From Erythroxylum novogranatense (taxonomy: Eukaryota > Streptophyta > Magnoliopsida > Malpighiales > Erythroxylaceae): a stretch of DNA of 64,000 bases. The DNA is taken from contig CM057228.1 of assembly GCA_029891385.1 (NCBI GenBank), positions 52,353,783 through 52,417,782 of the forward strand, given 5' to 3'. Both the position numbers and the translations under genes were made by a program. The notes under the pieces are model-generated. The model had not been told where the DNA came from. It did not search any database and saw only the letters and a program-made list of their open reading frames with translations. Shown here piece by piece: positions 48,640 to 59,551 of this stretch (the stretch's first letter is position 1; every line of letters starts with the position of its first letter).

Positions 48640-49055
48640 AATCCACCGCACACACTAAGATGCTTTTAACAAGGTTTTAAGCAATGGAGTTCATTGATTA
48701 AAGCCTTGGACTTAAAGAATCCTTTAAGGTTCTGAGGCTCAAGAGCACTCCATGGGGTCTTGAGAAATGGAGTCGAGAGTGACAGGAGTCCATCAATTAA
48801 GACCCTGGACTTAAAGATAGTTCTTTAAGGTTTACCATTCAAACTGAGTGATTTCTAATCCCACCGGACACACTAAGATGAGCTTACGGGATCTTGAGCA
48901 ATGGAGTTCATTGATCAAGATCCGGACTTAAAAATCCTTTAAGATTCGAGGCTCAAGAGCACTCAATGGGGTCTTGAGACATGGAGTCAAGTGACAGAGT
49001 CCATTAATCAAGACCACGGACTTAAAGATAATTCTTTAAGGTTTACCATTCACAC
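48640..49055. repeat. ~205-bp tandem duplication in the copia LTR
   Basis: Two units, each with CACACTAAGATG, CAATGGAGTTCATTGAT, GGCTCAAGAGCACTC and AGGTTTACCATTCA in the same order. The second unit is slightly shortened. Confidence 0.8.
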
Positions 49056-49504
49056 TTAGTTTTGAACTGTGATAGCCAAAGCTTGTTTTCAAGAGGATTT
49101 TATCACTTGTTTTAGTATTTCCTTTTCTATTTTCAAAATCTAAAATAATTGTTACATGCTTTTTAGTGTAGTTAATGTTTTCAAACAAAACCCCCTTTTT
49201 TTCCTTACTGATTTCACTTGCATTTTATGACATATAGGCTAGCTTAGGTCCATTTCATTAGGTTCCGATTGAGTGAGACGACCCGAGGTTGCATCCTATA
49301 CTGCAATCTTAGAATTTATTATTTTTGACCGGTTTCCAAGGATCGATCAAAAGATCGAATCGACAGAGCCGCGATCAATGTGCTGTAATTCCATGTTCTT
49401 ACATTCTGTTTATAATGCACATAGATTCTAAGTCCATGGGGATATCCTAGGAGTTGAAATTTTGATTATGACACTTCCACTGCCTTTCCATCCCTCTCCA
49501 ATAG

Positions 49505-49516
49505 TGGTATCAGAGC
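49505..49516 (+). promoter_or_regulatory. Primer-binding site of copia element H
   Basis: TGGTATCAGAGC, initiator tRNA-Met type, four bases after the LTR. Confidence 0.9.
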
Positions 49517-51517
49517 TACTTATGTATGTATTAAATGATATATTGAACATTTACAAACTATTTGCTGGGTTGTGACTAATATGCATGTTGATTTGAAAAA
49601 TTGCGTATAAATTGTAGAGAAATTATTTTTCTTATTTTCTTTCATGTAAATGTTCATAAGATGTTATGTTATGTTTATATCAAATTCAATTATATTTGAA
49701 TGTCATTTGATATTTTATTGCAAATTAATTTCCAATTTGTTCATATGTTGATTTGGAATTTAGAAAAACAGAATGCATATGTTGATTTTGAAATTTTTGT
49801 AATACTTCTACAAAAGGATTTCTAGTTTTCTTGCACATAAATGTTTATAAGGTGTTATATTATTTTTCTGTTAAATTTAAATTGCAATTGAATGTCATTT
49901 TCCATTTTATTACGATTTTAATTTTAGCCTAATGCATGTATAATGTTCTAGGAAATTATGGAAAACTGATGAACTTGTATGCTTGTAAATTCCACAATAA
50001 TTTTATAAATAATTTTTTATGAATTTCCTTCATGAACATGCACATATAATGTTGCCACATGTATGAGATGCACGAAACTTGTTTTTGAAGTGGTTAATAT
50101 TTTATTCTCGATTTTACATGCATGCTGATCAATATGACAAGTGTTAGTGGACACATGTAGTATTGGCTAATTCCACTTAGTTCATAAACAATTCCTTAGA
50201 ATTAGTTTCTAGAATTTTTATTAGGCACATTTAGAATGTTTATAAGACTTTGGAATTTTTCTAGAATTAATTGAACTTGATTCAATTAATAGATCAAGTC
50301 AAAGTCAACACTGGTTAGCTTTTGGAAAGCTAATGAGGTTGACTTGCTTGATGTCTTATGTGTATGTGTTTCAGTTATAAGACCTTGAAACATTTTTATG
50401 AGATAATAAATGTATTATTTTGATGATAGTGCATGTTAAGTACATGTGCTTGAAATTAGGGCCATAGAAAATTTTCAAACATCGAATTAGTCTCTTTAGT
50501 GTCTAATAGGTTAACTGATTTATCTTGATAATTTTAGCCGTCAAGATATTTTGGCTTGTGTCAAAATTTCTAGTGTGACTAAAAAAGACATATGTAGTAG
50601 ATTTAAATTGTTTAATTTGGACATCAAAATGCTTGAATTTTAGGGTTCCTAATTGAAGCACATTCATAATTTGAATTAGCCGAGACTAACACTAGCACTA
50701 GATTTGGTTCAAGAGTTGAATCGAATCATGAACTTTTGATGCATAGTCAAGTCACGACCTAAATTAAACCGCCTTTGTGTAATACATGCATTAGATGTTT
50801 TTTAAAGGTTGGTTAAAAAGCATGATAGGGTGGTTATGGACATAGGCTCAATTTAATTAAGGCATCCATAATCATGTCATATAGTTATAGTAACTATCTG
50901 AATACATATGTAAGATACATATAAGACCATCTAAGTATTGATGAGACCTAAGAACAAATCCCTCAACCTAAATATTAGGACATACGCCTTCCATTAATAT
51001 GGAAAAAACCAGAGTTTTTTTAGAGTTGGGTTGTTGGGCAAACCCAAGCCAACTCTACACGAATATGTTTAAACTATAGAAATTAGATTTTCGGACTAAC
51101 AAGTTGGTCCTAACTAGAAGCGTTGATTTGTTAGGCAAACCCAAGGTTAACATGGATAGAGGTGAAGTTAGGTAGGATACATGAGTTGTATATGCATCAA
51201 GAGTTGATAGCCTAATGAGTGTGTTAAATGAACAGTTGATGGCACGAGTTGATAGTTGCATATTGAATGCAATTGGTATGAGCAATACCTACCGATTGGC
51301 CTAAGATGGCTTATTGAGCAAATCCAAGGTCATTCTTACTGATATTGGATATTGACCTAATAAGAGACATATAAGTTTTCTCGAATTCTTAATGAGGGCT
51401 AAAGATTTGGATAAAATGGTGGGACCTATAATGCATGTGATTAAAGTCTTATCGATATGCATTTATGTACATTTTAATGCTCTCTTTCTCTTTCTTCTAG
51501 GTTATTGAATCGCCACA
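49517..51517 (+). other. Long leader of copia element H
   Basis: 2 kb without an open frame. A phrase like TTGTTGGGCAAACCCAAG recurs three times in degraded form between 51030 and 51330 on the plus strand. No second element boundary seen. Confidence 0.5.
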
Positions 51518-52267
51518 ATGTCTTCGTCCAGTGTGAACTTACACTCTCTACCAGACTCCAACAAACTTATAAGATTAAACTTCTTAGATTGGCTATGGAA
51601 TTTAAGAATTGTTCTCAAATATAAAAAACTAGGATATGTCCTAAATAAACCACTTCTCGATTCCCCTACTACCGATGCCTCTGATAAGGATCAGAAAGCT
51701 TAGAAGAAGCTACTGGATGATAATGAGCTTGCTAGTTGTATTATGCTAGCCTCTATGTCACCAAAACTACAAAAGCAATATGAGGCATGGATGCTCATAC
51801 CATAGTTTACCTCGAGGTTACTCTTTCACTCTAATATGGCTAAGGGATTATTTCCAATGCAGTACATGTTAAAGATGAATATATACATTGAAAGGTTAGC
51901 CAGCTTAGGTTTTATGATGGATCATGAATTAAGTATAGACTTAATTCTGACTATTTTTACTAATAGTTATTCACAGTTTGTACTTAACTATTGGATAAAC
52001 CAAATATCCACCTCGATGCCTAAGTTTATTAATCTACTCAAAATAGCTAACCAAACTGTCAGGAAGGACAATAAGGCTATGCTGGTGGACTCTACTTTTG
52101 GTTCTCACAAGAGGAACCAAGAGAAGAAGAAGAAGTCTAAAAAGCCAATAGGAGGCGTAGTAAAGAAGTAGGCAAAGGAGACTACACCAAAGGGAATATG
52201 CTTCCATTGTAACAAGGAAGGGCATTGGAAGAGGAACTGTAAAGCCTATCTAGAGTCACTGAAGTAG
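51518..52267 (+). pseudogene. gag: Ty1/copia gag, broken
   Basis: Starts at ATG 51518 (MSSSSVNLHSLPDSNK), a typical copia Gag opening with a following LNFLDWLWNLRIVL segment. The first frame stops at 51703; a second open piece of 111 codons (51836-52171) carries the middle of Gag. The zinc knuckle C-F-H-C-N-K-E-G-H-W-K-R-N-C is at 52199-52240. Stop codons between pieces show it is dead. In life Gag packages copia RNA and is translated as one polyprotein with pol. Confidence 0.8.
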
Positions 52268-52787
52268 TGGAAGGCATTAGATGCCCCACCATCTATTTTA
52301 GGTATGTTATTTTTCATTGATGTTAATAATATTTCTGATCATAACATTTGGGTATTAGATATTAGATGTGGTTCACACATATATGTTAATATGCAGGGTC
52401 TTAAGGATAGTAGAATGCTCAAGAATATAGAGATGGACCTACGTATGGGAAATAGAGAAAAGTTGTTGCATTAGCCATAGGAACCTATGTTTTGTATCTT
52501 CTTAGAAGGCTAGATCTAATTTTAGGTCATTGCTATTGTGTACTCGTTGTGACAAAGAACATTGTATCTATTTCATGTCTTAATAAAATGGGATTTCATT
52601 TAATTTTTTCGAGTAATGGTTGTTAAATTATGTTGTATAAAATGTTGCATAGTACTACTACATTGTGTAATAGTATTTACATATTAGATATGGGCAATCC
52701 AATTTTAAATGTCAATGACAATAAAAGATAAAAACTGGATAACTTAAAATCATCTTACTTATGGCATAGTCGATTTAGCCATATAAA
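52268..52787 (+). pseudogene. pol: Copia protease and GAG-pre-integrase remnant, pol truncated
   Basis: A protease motif region reads WVLDIRCGSH at 52349-52378, where the family has D-(S/T)-G; here the catalytic triplet is D-I-R, an inactive site. Further on, KNIVSISCLNKMGFHLIF is readable near 52554-52610. The start of the GAG-pre-integrase domain (LWHSRFSHIN) is at about 52758-52787. There the coding sequence breaks off and 3' non-coding DNA follows, so integrase, RT and RNase H are deleted. Confidence 0.75.
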
Positions 52788-53228
52788 TGAGAGTCTTTAA
52801 TGACATAAAGAGTAACAAGATCCCTAGGATGAGAACTAATATCAATTGGATTAGATGTGGCGTAGTCAATTTAGTGGGAGTTGACACGTGGCCCATACTC
52901 TGAGCCAAGTGGGTAGAATGGTGAAAGGATGAATTGCATGGTAATTGCCTATGGAATGGTTTGTGATGCGGATAATTGACTATTAAAGAATTCATAAGTC
53001 AATTTACTTACTTTGTGGTAAATTGATGTCATGAAACCATTCATTAATTGCTCTTATTAAAAGATAATTCAAGTGACAAAAAATTAGAAACCTAAAGATC
53101 ACACACTTAGGAGATTGAGGGAATGTTTCAAGATAATATTGCAATATGATCGTGGTAAGAAAGTGTTAAAAAGGAATGGAAGAACAAATGTTGCAAGGAT
53201 GCTTAAGGAGGAGTCACGATCATGACCA
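52788..53228 (+). mobile_element. 3' untranslated end and start of the 3' LTR of copia H
   Basis: Homologous to 46779-47243. The presumed LTR start TGGTGAAAGGAT is at 52919. Element G interrupts it at the target duplication 53229-53233. Confidence 0.6.
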
Positions 53229-53809
53229 GCTAATGTTGGACCCCGTCTCTGAGGCCCAACATTCGGAACACACAAGCATAGCAGGCCCAAAACCGACCAC
53301 ACACTGACCAAAAATTTGGGGAAAACTTCCAAATAAAAAAAAATCCAGATCGGCTTCCTAAGAAAAATTATTCCTCACGGTCTAACAGTTCTAACACCAC
53401 TGAAAACGCTCAATTCAGATCAGGAATGAAAACGTTATAACCAAAATAGTCAAACTTAACAACTTACTGACATCGCGTCAAAATTTGAAACTCTTAGAGG
53501 CTAGGTTGCTGATTGGTTCCTTCATAAAACTTGTAGGTCTATGTCTCTAGTTTAATTTAAAACAAGAATTGTCTCAATCGGAGCTCTATAGCTCAAAATA
53601 TTTAAAATTTAGTGAAGTATATTCAGACTTTGACAACCGATCGCCACACTTTGTTTCAAACCACTTTTTTAAATTTAAAAGCAAAACTGATAAATCAGGT
53701 GTAGAAATGTAGAAAAACGTCTTAGAAATCTATCGCTTCGAAAATGGGGTCAATCGGAGGTCTACGCGAAAAGTTATGGCCAAAAGAAGGAAGAAGGGTC
53801 GATAAATAG

Positions 53810-54056
53810 AAGCAGACGATAAAACTGAGACGCAAAAGTCAATCGGATTAAAAGTCAATTGAGACGCAAAAGTCAATCGAGATTTAAAAGTCAGCTCGAG
53901 ATAAAAAAGTTAAGCGAGACGCAAAAGTCAGCTCGAGACGCAAAAGTCAATCGAGACGCAAAAGTCAATCGAGACACAAAAGTCAACCGAGACGCAAAAA
54001 GTCAATCGAGACGCAAAAGTCAACTAAAAGCATAAAAGTCAACCGAGACGCAAAGC
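53810..54056. repeat. GAGACGCAAAAGTCAAT short array
   Basis: About a dozen units of 17-20 bp. The right LTR has a diverged counterpart with GAGACGCAAAAAGTCAACT at 61595-61790. Confidence 0.9.
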
Positions 54057-54734
54057 GATAATTGCGTCTCACTTCTCCCCAGAACGTCTCTACTTAAAAG
54101 ATGCATAACTTTCTACTCAGAACTCCAAATTAGACACGGTTTGATTCGTTGGAAAGCTAAGAGAAAAATCTACAACTTTCATGGAAGTCACGAACTTAAA
54201 CTTCAACCCTATAAGGGTCAAAAGTTGACTCAAAGCTTCAGCCTGAAATCTGCCATTTAGACAGCACCTGCATCTGACTCTAACAACTCACACTTTGCAA
54301 TCAATGCCTCGAAAAAAGCTCATTACGCCTCATACAAGCTCTAAATTGCCTAACACCTTCAACAAGTCTAAATGATCCTATTCAATCTAAGCAACCGAAT
54401 TTGGAGCACTTCTACAATAACTCAACAATTAAAAGGCTCACACATACCTTTTCAAGGTCACACACGACTTGCAAATCAATATAAACACATGATGAAGAGA
54501 GTACTAGAGCTCTCATTCTCCTTTCAAATCATATAAGAGTTCAAGCATGGCTTTAATTACATATCAACATATCCATCAAAATCAAGTACAAAATACAAAT
54601 ATGAGATGCTCAATGATCGATATGCTTATAGAGCCATCTGAAAGCTAGTTACGAACTTAATACAAAAGAGTCTAAGATTTCTTGGAGTTATGCCCGATGC
54701 CTTGTAAGGTTCCGCGCTCAACTAGAATTTGCAC

Positions 54735-55634
54735 CTGAGGAGGGAGAATGGGGTGAGCTAACACGGCTCAGTGGCTAACACCTCTATAGCCATCGAGTAA
54801 TGAGCCACACAACACATAAAGAATTCAAAACATTTGCAGTCTATCATATAAAGCACAAATAACTCAACTTCATCACATAAAGCATAACATTAGATCTTTT
54901 ATCAATTAAAATACATAATATGCATCATCTACTCAAAAATGATGATATGCACACAATTGGCTCGAGAGTTCCATAAACACGACGGAAACTGAAGTTTACC
55001 GTAAACACAACGAGTCCATTTTTCAGATCTCGTAAGCCTCAAGCAGGCAGTCGGGAGAAGGCTAGGGGGTCAACGTGCACGTGACTATCGAAGTAGGTTC
55101 TCTCTTGCCCAATCACAACTAATTTATGCTCACACATTAAGGCACAAGCGTAGCATTTTATGCTTCTTTCATTCTATCAAATCATCATAGTTCCTTTCTT
55201 TTTCTTACAAACCAAATGAAAACACTTTCAATATACACACCATTTAACAAAGATAGCACGCATAGGGCTTTTGCCCATTACACAATAACTACAAAAATGT
55301 TACCCACCTATTGTCGGAATCTGAATTCAAGATCGCCCTTCCTTTTTGTCTTGAGTGGGGTTCTCTTAAGTTCCTTCAATCAAAACATACTCCATTTACT
55401 AAATACATTCCGAAAGGAAAGTCATAGCATTCATAAAATCATGTAAAGGTAAAATAAACTTTAGACCTAACCTACCCATAAGCCATCTATGCTAGAATAA
55501 CCAAAACCCTAACTTAGAAATCCCAAAAATCCATAGATCTACCCTTCTCTTCTATCTTTCTTCAATCTCTACACAAACCCTAACTTCCATTTCCTCCCAT
55601 TTTCGAACCCAACACAAACAAAGATAGAACTTAC
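54735..55634 (-). other. Putative intron in the 3' LTR of G
   Basis: Donor GAG|GTAAGTTC at 55634; acceptor CATTCTCCCTCCTCAG|GTGC at 54735. Both sites are strong by eye, and the pair is kept in the 5' LTR. Confidence 0.5.
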
Positions 55635-55799
55635 CTCTCACAAGAAGTTTTTCTCTTCTTTCTTCCTCTTTCACACCTCCAACGGCTCTCCTTCCTCTCG
55701 CCAAAGCTCCTTCTTTCTTCCTATCTCACGATTTTGCTTTCTCTTCTTTCCTTCCTTTTCTTTTCTCTACGACACTTGCTTCCTACTCTTCCTTTAATT

Positions 55800-55808
55800 C
55801 CTTTTATA
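55800..55808 (-). promoter_or_regulatory. TATA box, 3' LTR of G
   Basis: Sense TATAAAAGG, about 315 bp from the LTR start and about 170 bp before the donor. Confidence 0.65.
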
Positions 55809-56096
55809 TCTCAACTTAAAGCCCTACCTCAAAACTATGTAGTTTTGATACTCCTTTAAGCTCTCTTGCATTTCCTTTTGGGCTCCCCTTCCTCCCAAGC
55901 CCACTATACATTAAAGCTCATTCTTTCTAACAAACCTTTATTTGTCTCATATGACTCTACACTTCAAGCTCACTTCCAATAAATCCAATCATACTAACTA
56001 ATCCCAAAGCTCAACATAGTCTATATATATCTATACACACATAATTGAAACAATTAAAGAAAAATAAAGAACAAATCGAGTAAATCGATAAATCAA

Positions 56097-56549
56097 TCAA
56101 TAAAAAAAATTCGGGGCCCAACAATTCTCCCCTCCTAAAAGAATTTCGTCCTCGAAATCCTTACCTAAGTCCATGAAGAGGTATGGGTACTTCTCCTTCA
56201 TGGCTTCCAAAACTCCCAGTTGCCTCTTGATTGAATGGTTCCTCCATAAGACCTTTACCAGCTTTACCATTTTATTCCTTAACACCTTTTCCTTTGAATC
56301 TAAGATCTCCACGGGTTGCTCCTCATATGTCAAATCCTCCCTCAAATGAACCTCTGAAGGTTGAACTATATGCGAAGGATCTGATCTGTACTTCCTTAGC
56401 ATTGACACATGAAATACATTGTGAATCTTAGACAACTCCAATGGCAAATCTAACTTATAAGCCAAAGGCCCAATCCTTTCAATGATCTCATATGGGCCTA
56501 TGTACCTCGGGCTAAGCTTTCCCTTCTTTCCAAACCTCAAAACACCTTT
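56097..56549 (-). CDS. pol: Integrase C-terminus with chromodomain (element G), cut off by a stop
   Basis: This frame continues directly from the 502-codon RNase H-integrase frame, but an in-frame TAG at 56550-56552 separates them. It holds the integrase tail (GKLSPRYIGPYEIIERIGP, then HNVFHVSMLRKY) and a chromodomain-like segment (EQPVEILDSKEKVLRNK, LVKVLWRNHS), which in chromoviruses guides integration to marked chromatin. Past the Trp-Arg-Asn-His part the expected Glu-Ala-Thr-Trp-Glu is replaced by unrelated residues over a short span, suggesting a compensated frameshift. The frame ends FEDEILLGGEN and runs across the polypurine tract into the LTR before its stop. Confidence 0.8.
   Translation of the reverse strand, partial: KGVLRFGKKGKLSPRYIGPYEIIERIGPLAYKLDLPLELSKIHNVFHVSMLRKYRSDPSHIVQPSEVHLREDLTYEEQPVEILDSKEKVLRNKMVKLVKVLWRNHSIKRQLGVLEAMKEKYPYLFMDLGKDFEDEILLGGENCWAPNFFY
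56124..56160 (-). promoter_or_regulatory. Polypurine tract and hairpin of G
   Basis: Sense AGGAGGGGAGAAT directly before the LTR, preceded by GATTTCGAGGACGAAATTC, a stem with one mismatch relative to that of element F. Confidence 0.85.
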
Positions 56550-58058
56550 CTATGGAGAAGCTCTAAGAAACACCTTTTCTCCCACTTCAAATTCCATCTC
56601 TTTCCTATGGGCATCCGAGTAGCTCTTCATCCTATCTTGAGCTGTTTTAAGCCTCTTCTTTACCACTTTGATTTTATCGACTGTAGCATGTACCAATTCA
56701 GGTCCTACAAGCTTTCTTTCACCTTCCTCATCCCAACAAATAGGAGTTTTGCATCTCCTACCATACAAAGCTTCATAAGGTGCCATCTGAATTCCCGAGT
56801 GATAGGAATTATTATAAGCAAACTCAATCAAAGGTAGGTGATCATCCCACGAACCTTTAAAATCCAATGCACAAGCCCTTAGCATTGCCTCCAAAGTCCG
56901 TATCGTCCTCTCCGATTGTCCATCAGTCTGCGGATGGAAAGCCGTACTAAAATGCAATCTAGTCCCCAAAGCCTCCTGCAAACTTTCCCAAAATCTGGAG
57001 GTAAACCTAGGATCCCTATCAGAAACTATCGAGCTTGGAATCCCATGAAGTCTGATTACCTCATCCACATACTTCTTAGCGAAAACATTCAAGGAATCAG
57101 TCTGTTTAATTGGCAAGAAGTGTGCTGACTTGGTCAACCTATCAACGATCACCCAAATAGCGTCATGCTTCTTACTAGTCCTCGGTAATCCCATCAGAAA
57201 ATCTATGGAAATCTTCTCCCATTTCCATTCAGAAATCGGCAATGGATTAAGCTTGCCTGAAGGTGCTTGGTGTTCAGCTTTAATTTGCTGACACACTAAA
57301 CATCTTTTAGCATACTCTGCCACATCTTTCCTCATTCCTTTCCACCAAAAATGCTCTTTTAAATCCCAATACATCTTAGAACTCCCTGGGTGCATTGCAT
57401 AAGGAGCATTATGCGCCTCATCTAGGATCTCATCCTTCAGCTCTAACCTGTCTGGAACACACAATCTATTGCCCATAACCATCAATCCATCTTCCTTTAC
57501 CTCTACTTCAGAAGGCTTGTCATCTTTTATCTCTTCTCTAAGCTTACTCAAGTACTCATCATGTTCTTGAAATCCTTTAATCTTCTCCTTCAATACTGGT
57601 CTCACTCTAAAAGTTGCCAAGATACAACCAGGTTCAACTTGTCTCAACGTCACACCAAGTCTGGCTAATTCCTTCAACAAAGGAAGATACACTGTTTTCA
57701 CATGTCCCATAGTGGACTTCCTACTCAGCGCATCGGCTACCACATTAGCTTTCCCTTGATGGTAGTCTATCATCAAATCATAATCCTTTAAAAATTCTAA
57801 CCATCGCCTCTGTCTCAAATTCAGCTCTTTCTGAGTCAGCAAGTACTTAAGACTCTTATGGTCTATAAATACCTTAGTGGTAACTCCATACAAGTAATGT
57901 CTCCAAATCTTCAATGCGAAAATTATCGCAGCCAATTCCAAGTCATGAATAGGGTAATTCATCTCATAAGGCTTTAATTGCCTAGAAGCATAGGCAATCA
58001 CTTTCTCTCCTTGCATCAATACACACCCTAAACCCTTCCTAGAGGCGCCATCAGACAC
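56550..58058 (-). CDS. pol: RNase H and integrase part of pol (element G)
   Basis: 502 open codons, the longest frame in the window. Residues 1-110 are the RNase H domain ([31 protein letters not shown]). The integrase zinc finger has His216, His223, Cys253, Cys256. The integrase core shows Asp286 (SIDFLMGLP), Asp347 ([10 protein letters not shown]) and Glu383 (QSERTI), with exactly 35 residues between the last two, the D,D(35)E signature, so the catalytic residues are intact. The first Met is not a true start: the frame is the continuation of a polyprotein broken upstream by a shift. It stops at a TAG at 56550-56552. Confidence 0.9.
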   Translation of the reverse strand: MSDGASRKGLGCVLMQGEKVIAYASRQLKPYEMNYPIHDLELAAIIFALKIWRHYLYGVTTKVFIDHKSLKYLLTQKELNLRQRRWLEFLKDYDLMIDYHQGKANVVADALSRKSTMGHVKTVYLPLLKELARLGVTLRQVEPGCILATFRVRPVLKEKIKGFQEHDEYLSKLREEIKDDKPSEVEVKEDGLMVMGNRLCVPDRLELKDEILDEAHNAPYAMHPGSSKMYWDLKEHFWWKGMRKDVAEYAKRCLVCQQIKAEHQAPSGKLNPLPISEWKWEKISIDFLMGLPRTSKKHDAIWVIVDRLTKSAHFLPIKQTDSLNVFAKKYVDEVIRLHGIPSSIVSDRDPRFTSRFWESLQEALGTRLHFSTAFHPQTDGQSERTIRTLEAMLRACALDFKGSWDDHLPLIEFAYNNSYHSGIQMAPYEALYGRRCKTPICWDEEGERKLVGPELVHATVDKIKVVKKRLKTAQDRMKSYSDAHRKEMEFEVGEKVFLRASP

Positions 58059-58356
58059 AATGTATCCATCATCACCATAGGTAATGTCAAAATCGGTGCG
58101 AGAGTAAACCTATTCTTCAATTCCTCAAACCGCTCTGCACTCCTCACCCACTCAAACTTCTAATTCTTCCTCACAATTTGGAAAGTGGAGCACTATCATG
58201 AAAAGCCCTCCATAAATCTCCTGTAATATCCGGTAGTCCCAAGAAACTTCTCACCTCACCACATTCTTAGGTGCTTCCCATTTAACCACAGCCCTATCTT
58301 TTGTGGATCCACATGCACTCCACGCCCAAATCACATGCCCAAGAAATACTACTTTC
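58059..58356 (-). pseudogene. pol: Frameshifted RT-RNase H connection (element G)
   Basis: About 300 bp of pol in which the frame changes more than once. Pieces of the RT thumb/connection can be read on the minus strand (for example the start of a YYRRFVxDF-like region near 58215-58250), so this is damaged coding DNA, not an intron. Confidence 0.7.
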
Positions 58357-59532
58357 TTAACCAAAATTAGATTTGTCGAATTTGACATACAACTCGTTCT
58401 TTCTCAAGGTCTCCAAAACAACCCTCAAATGATCCTCATGCTCCACATCACTCTTAGAATAGACCAATATATCATCAATAAAGACAATGATAAATCGATC
58501 TAAGAAAGACTTGAAGACTCTATTCATCAAATCCATAAAGACTGCAGGAGCATTTGTTAACCCGAAAGGCATAACCAAAAACTCAAAGTGGCTATACCGC
58601 GTCCTAAAAGCAGTCTTTGACACATCGATCTCTTTAATCCTCAACTGATGATAACCCGATCTCAAGTCTATCTTGGAAAAGACTCTCGCCCCTTGCAATT
58701 GATCAAACAAATCATCTATGCGCGGGAGCGGATATCTGTTCTTAATGGTGGCCTGATTCAGCTTCCTATAATCCACACACATCCGCAACGACCCATCCTT
58801 CTTCTTCACAAATAGCACCGGAGCTCCCCAAGGCGAAGAGCTTGGCTTAATGTAACCCTTCTCCAAAAGATCCCCTAATTGCTCCTTAAGCTCTCTCAAT
58901 TCTGCCGAGGCCATCCGGTAAGGCGGAATTGAAATTGGCGTAGTACCTGGAAGAAGCTCAACGGGAAACTCAATTTTTCTCAGAGGAGGTACCCCTGGCA
59001 ATTCCTCGGGAAAGACGTCCGGGAATTCCCTGACTACAGGAATGTCTTCCAACCTCCCTCTATCTGCCTTCGTGTCTAACACATAGGCCAAATAGGCTTC
59101 ACACCCCTTACTCATCATTCTCTCTGCCTTCATCGCCGATACAATTCGAGGCGGAGTGACCTTTCTATCTCCCATGAATACTACTTTTCTACCATCCTCT
59201 AGCTCGAATTCCACTGTCTTCTGCTTGCAGTCTAAATTGGCATGATACTTCTCTAATGTATCCATACCTAGGATCACATCCAATCCTCCCATCTTCAAAG
59301 GCATCAAATCCACCACAAATATCCCTCCACTGATCCCTATCTCACAATCTCTATACACTTGACTGATAATAATATACTGGCCGATCGGAGTACTCACCAT
59401 CAACGGAGTATCCAATGGGCTCAAATCCCTCTTAGGCACAGTCCTCCCCGAAGACACAAAGGAGTGGGTAGAACCCGGTTCAATCAAAGCAAGCACACAA
59501 TCATCAAACAATTTTACCATACCTGTCACCAC
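58357..59532 (-). CDS. pol: Protease and reverse transcriptase part of pol (element G)
   Basis: 391 open codons. Residues 14-30 are the aspartic protease active-site region, reading [10 protein letters not shown]; the catalytic Asp expected at residue 18 is Glu (codon at 59479-59481), which should disable the protease. A second protease strand, DVILGMDTL, is near residue 86. After the linker [15 protein letters not shown] come the RT fingers ([20 protein letters not shown]), the palm ([15 protein letters not shown]), [13 protein letters not shown] and the catalytic FIDD at residues 351-354 (58471-58482). The open frame is lost in the thumb at 58357. The start is only the first Met of the open stretch, since PR follows Gag in one polyprotein. 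Confidence 0.9.
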   Translation of the reverse strand: MVTGMVKLFDDCVLALIEPGSTHSFVSSGRTVPKRDLSPLDTPLMVSTPIGQYIIISQVYRDCEIGISGGIFVVDLMPLKMGGLDVILGMDTLEKYHANLDCKQKTVEFELEDGRKVVFMGDRKVTPPRIVSAMKAERMMSKGCEAYLAYVLDTKADRGRLEDIPVVREFPDVFPEELPGVPPLRKIEFPVELLPGTTPISIPPYRMASAELRELKEQLGDLLEKGYIKPSSSPWGAPVLFVKKKDGSLRMCVDYRKLNQATIKNRYPLPRIDDLFDQLQGARVFSKIDLRSGYHQLRIKEIDVSKTAFRTRYSHFEFLVMPFGLTNAPAVFMDLMNRVFKSFLDRFIIVFIDDILVYSKSDVEHEDHLRVVLETLRKNELYVKFDKSNFG

Positions 59533-59551
59533 TTCTGGAGCTGTCTCGCCT

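Larger units (their letters stand above)
46944..49500 (+). mobile_element. LTR of copia element H (5' LTR)
   Basis: The right edge is firm: CTCTCCA at 49500, four bases before a PBS. The left edge is inferred from TGGTGAAAGGA after a purine tract. TATATAAG lies at 47267-47274, an intron-like segment at 47591-47814, a CpG-rich palindromic array at 47865-48080, and a ~205-bp tandem duplication at 48640-49055. Confidence 0.6.
53234..56123 (-). mobile_element. 3' LTR of element G
   Basis: In plus direction: forward module (53490-53605 and 53728-53783), GAGACGCAAAAGTCAAT array (53810-54056), reverse module (54106-54190), acceptor (54735), intron block with GGCAGTCGGGAGAAGGCT (near 55045), donor (55634), TATA (55800-55808), U3 of about 315 bp. 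Confidence 0.95.
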
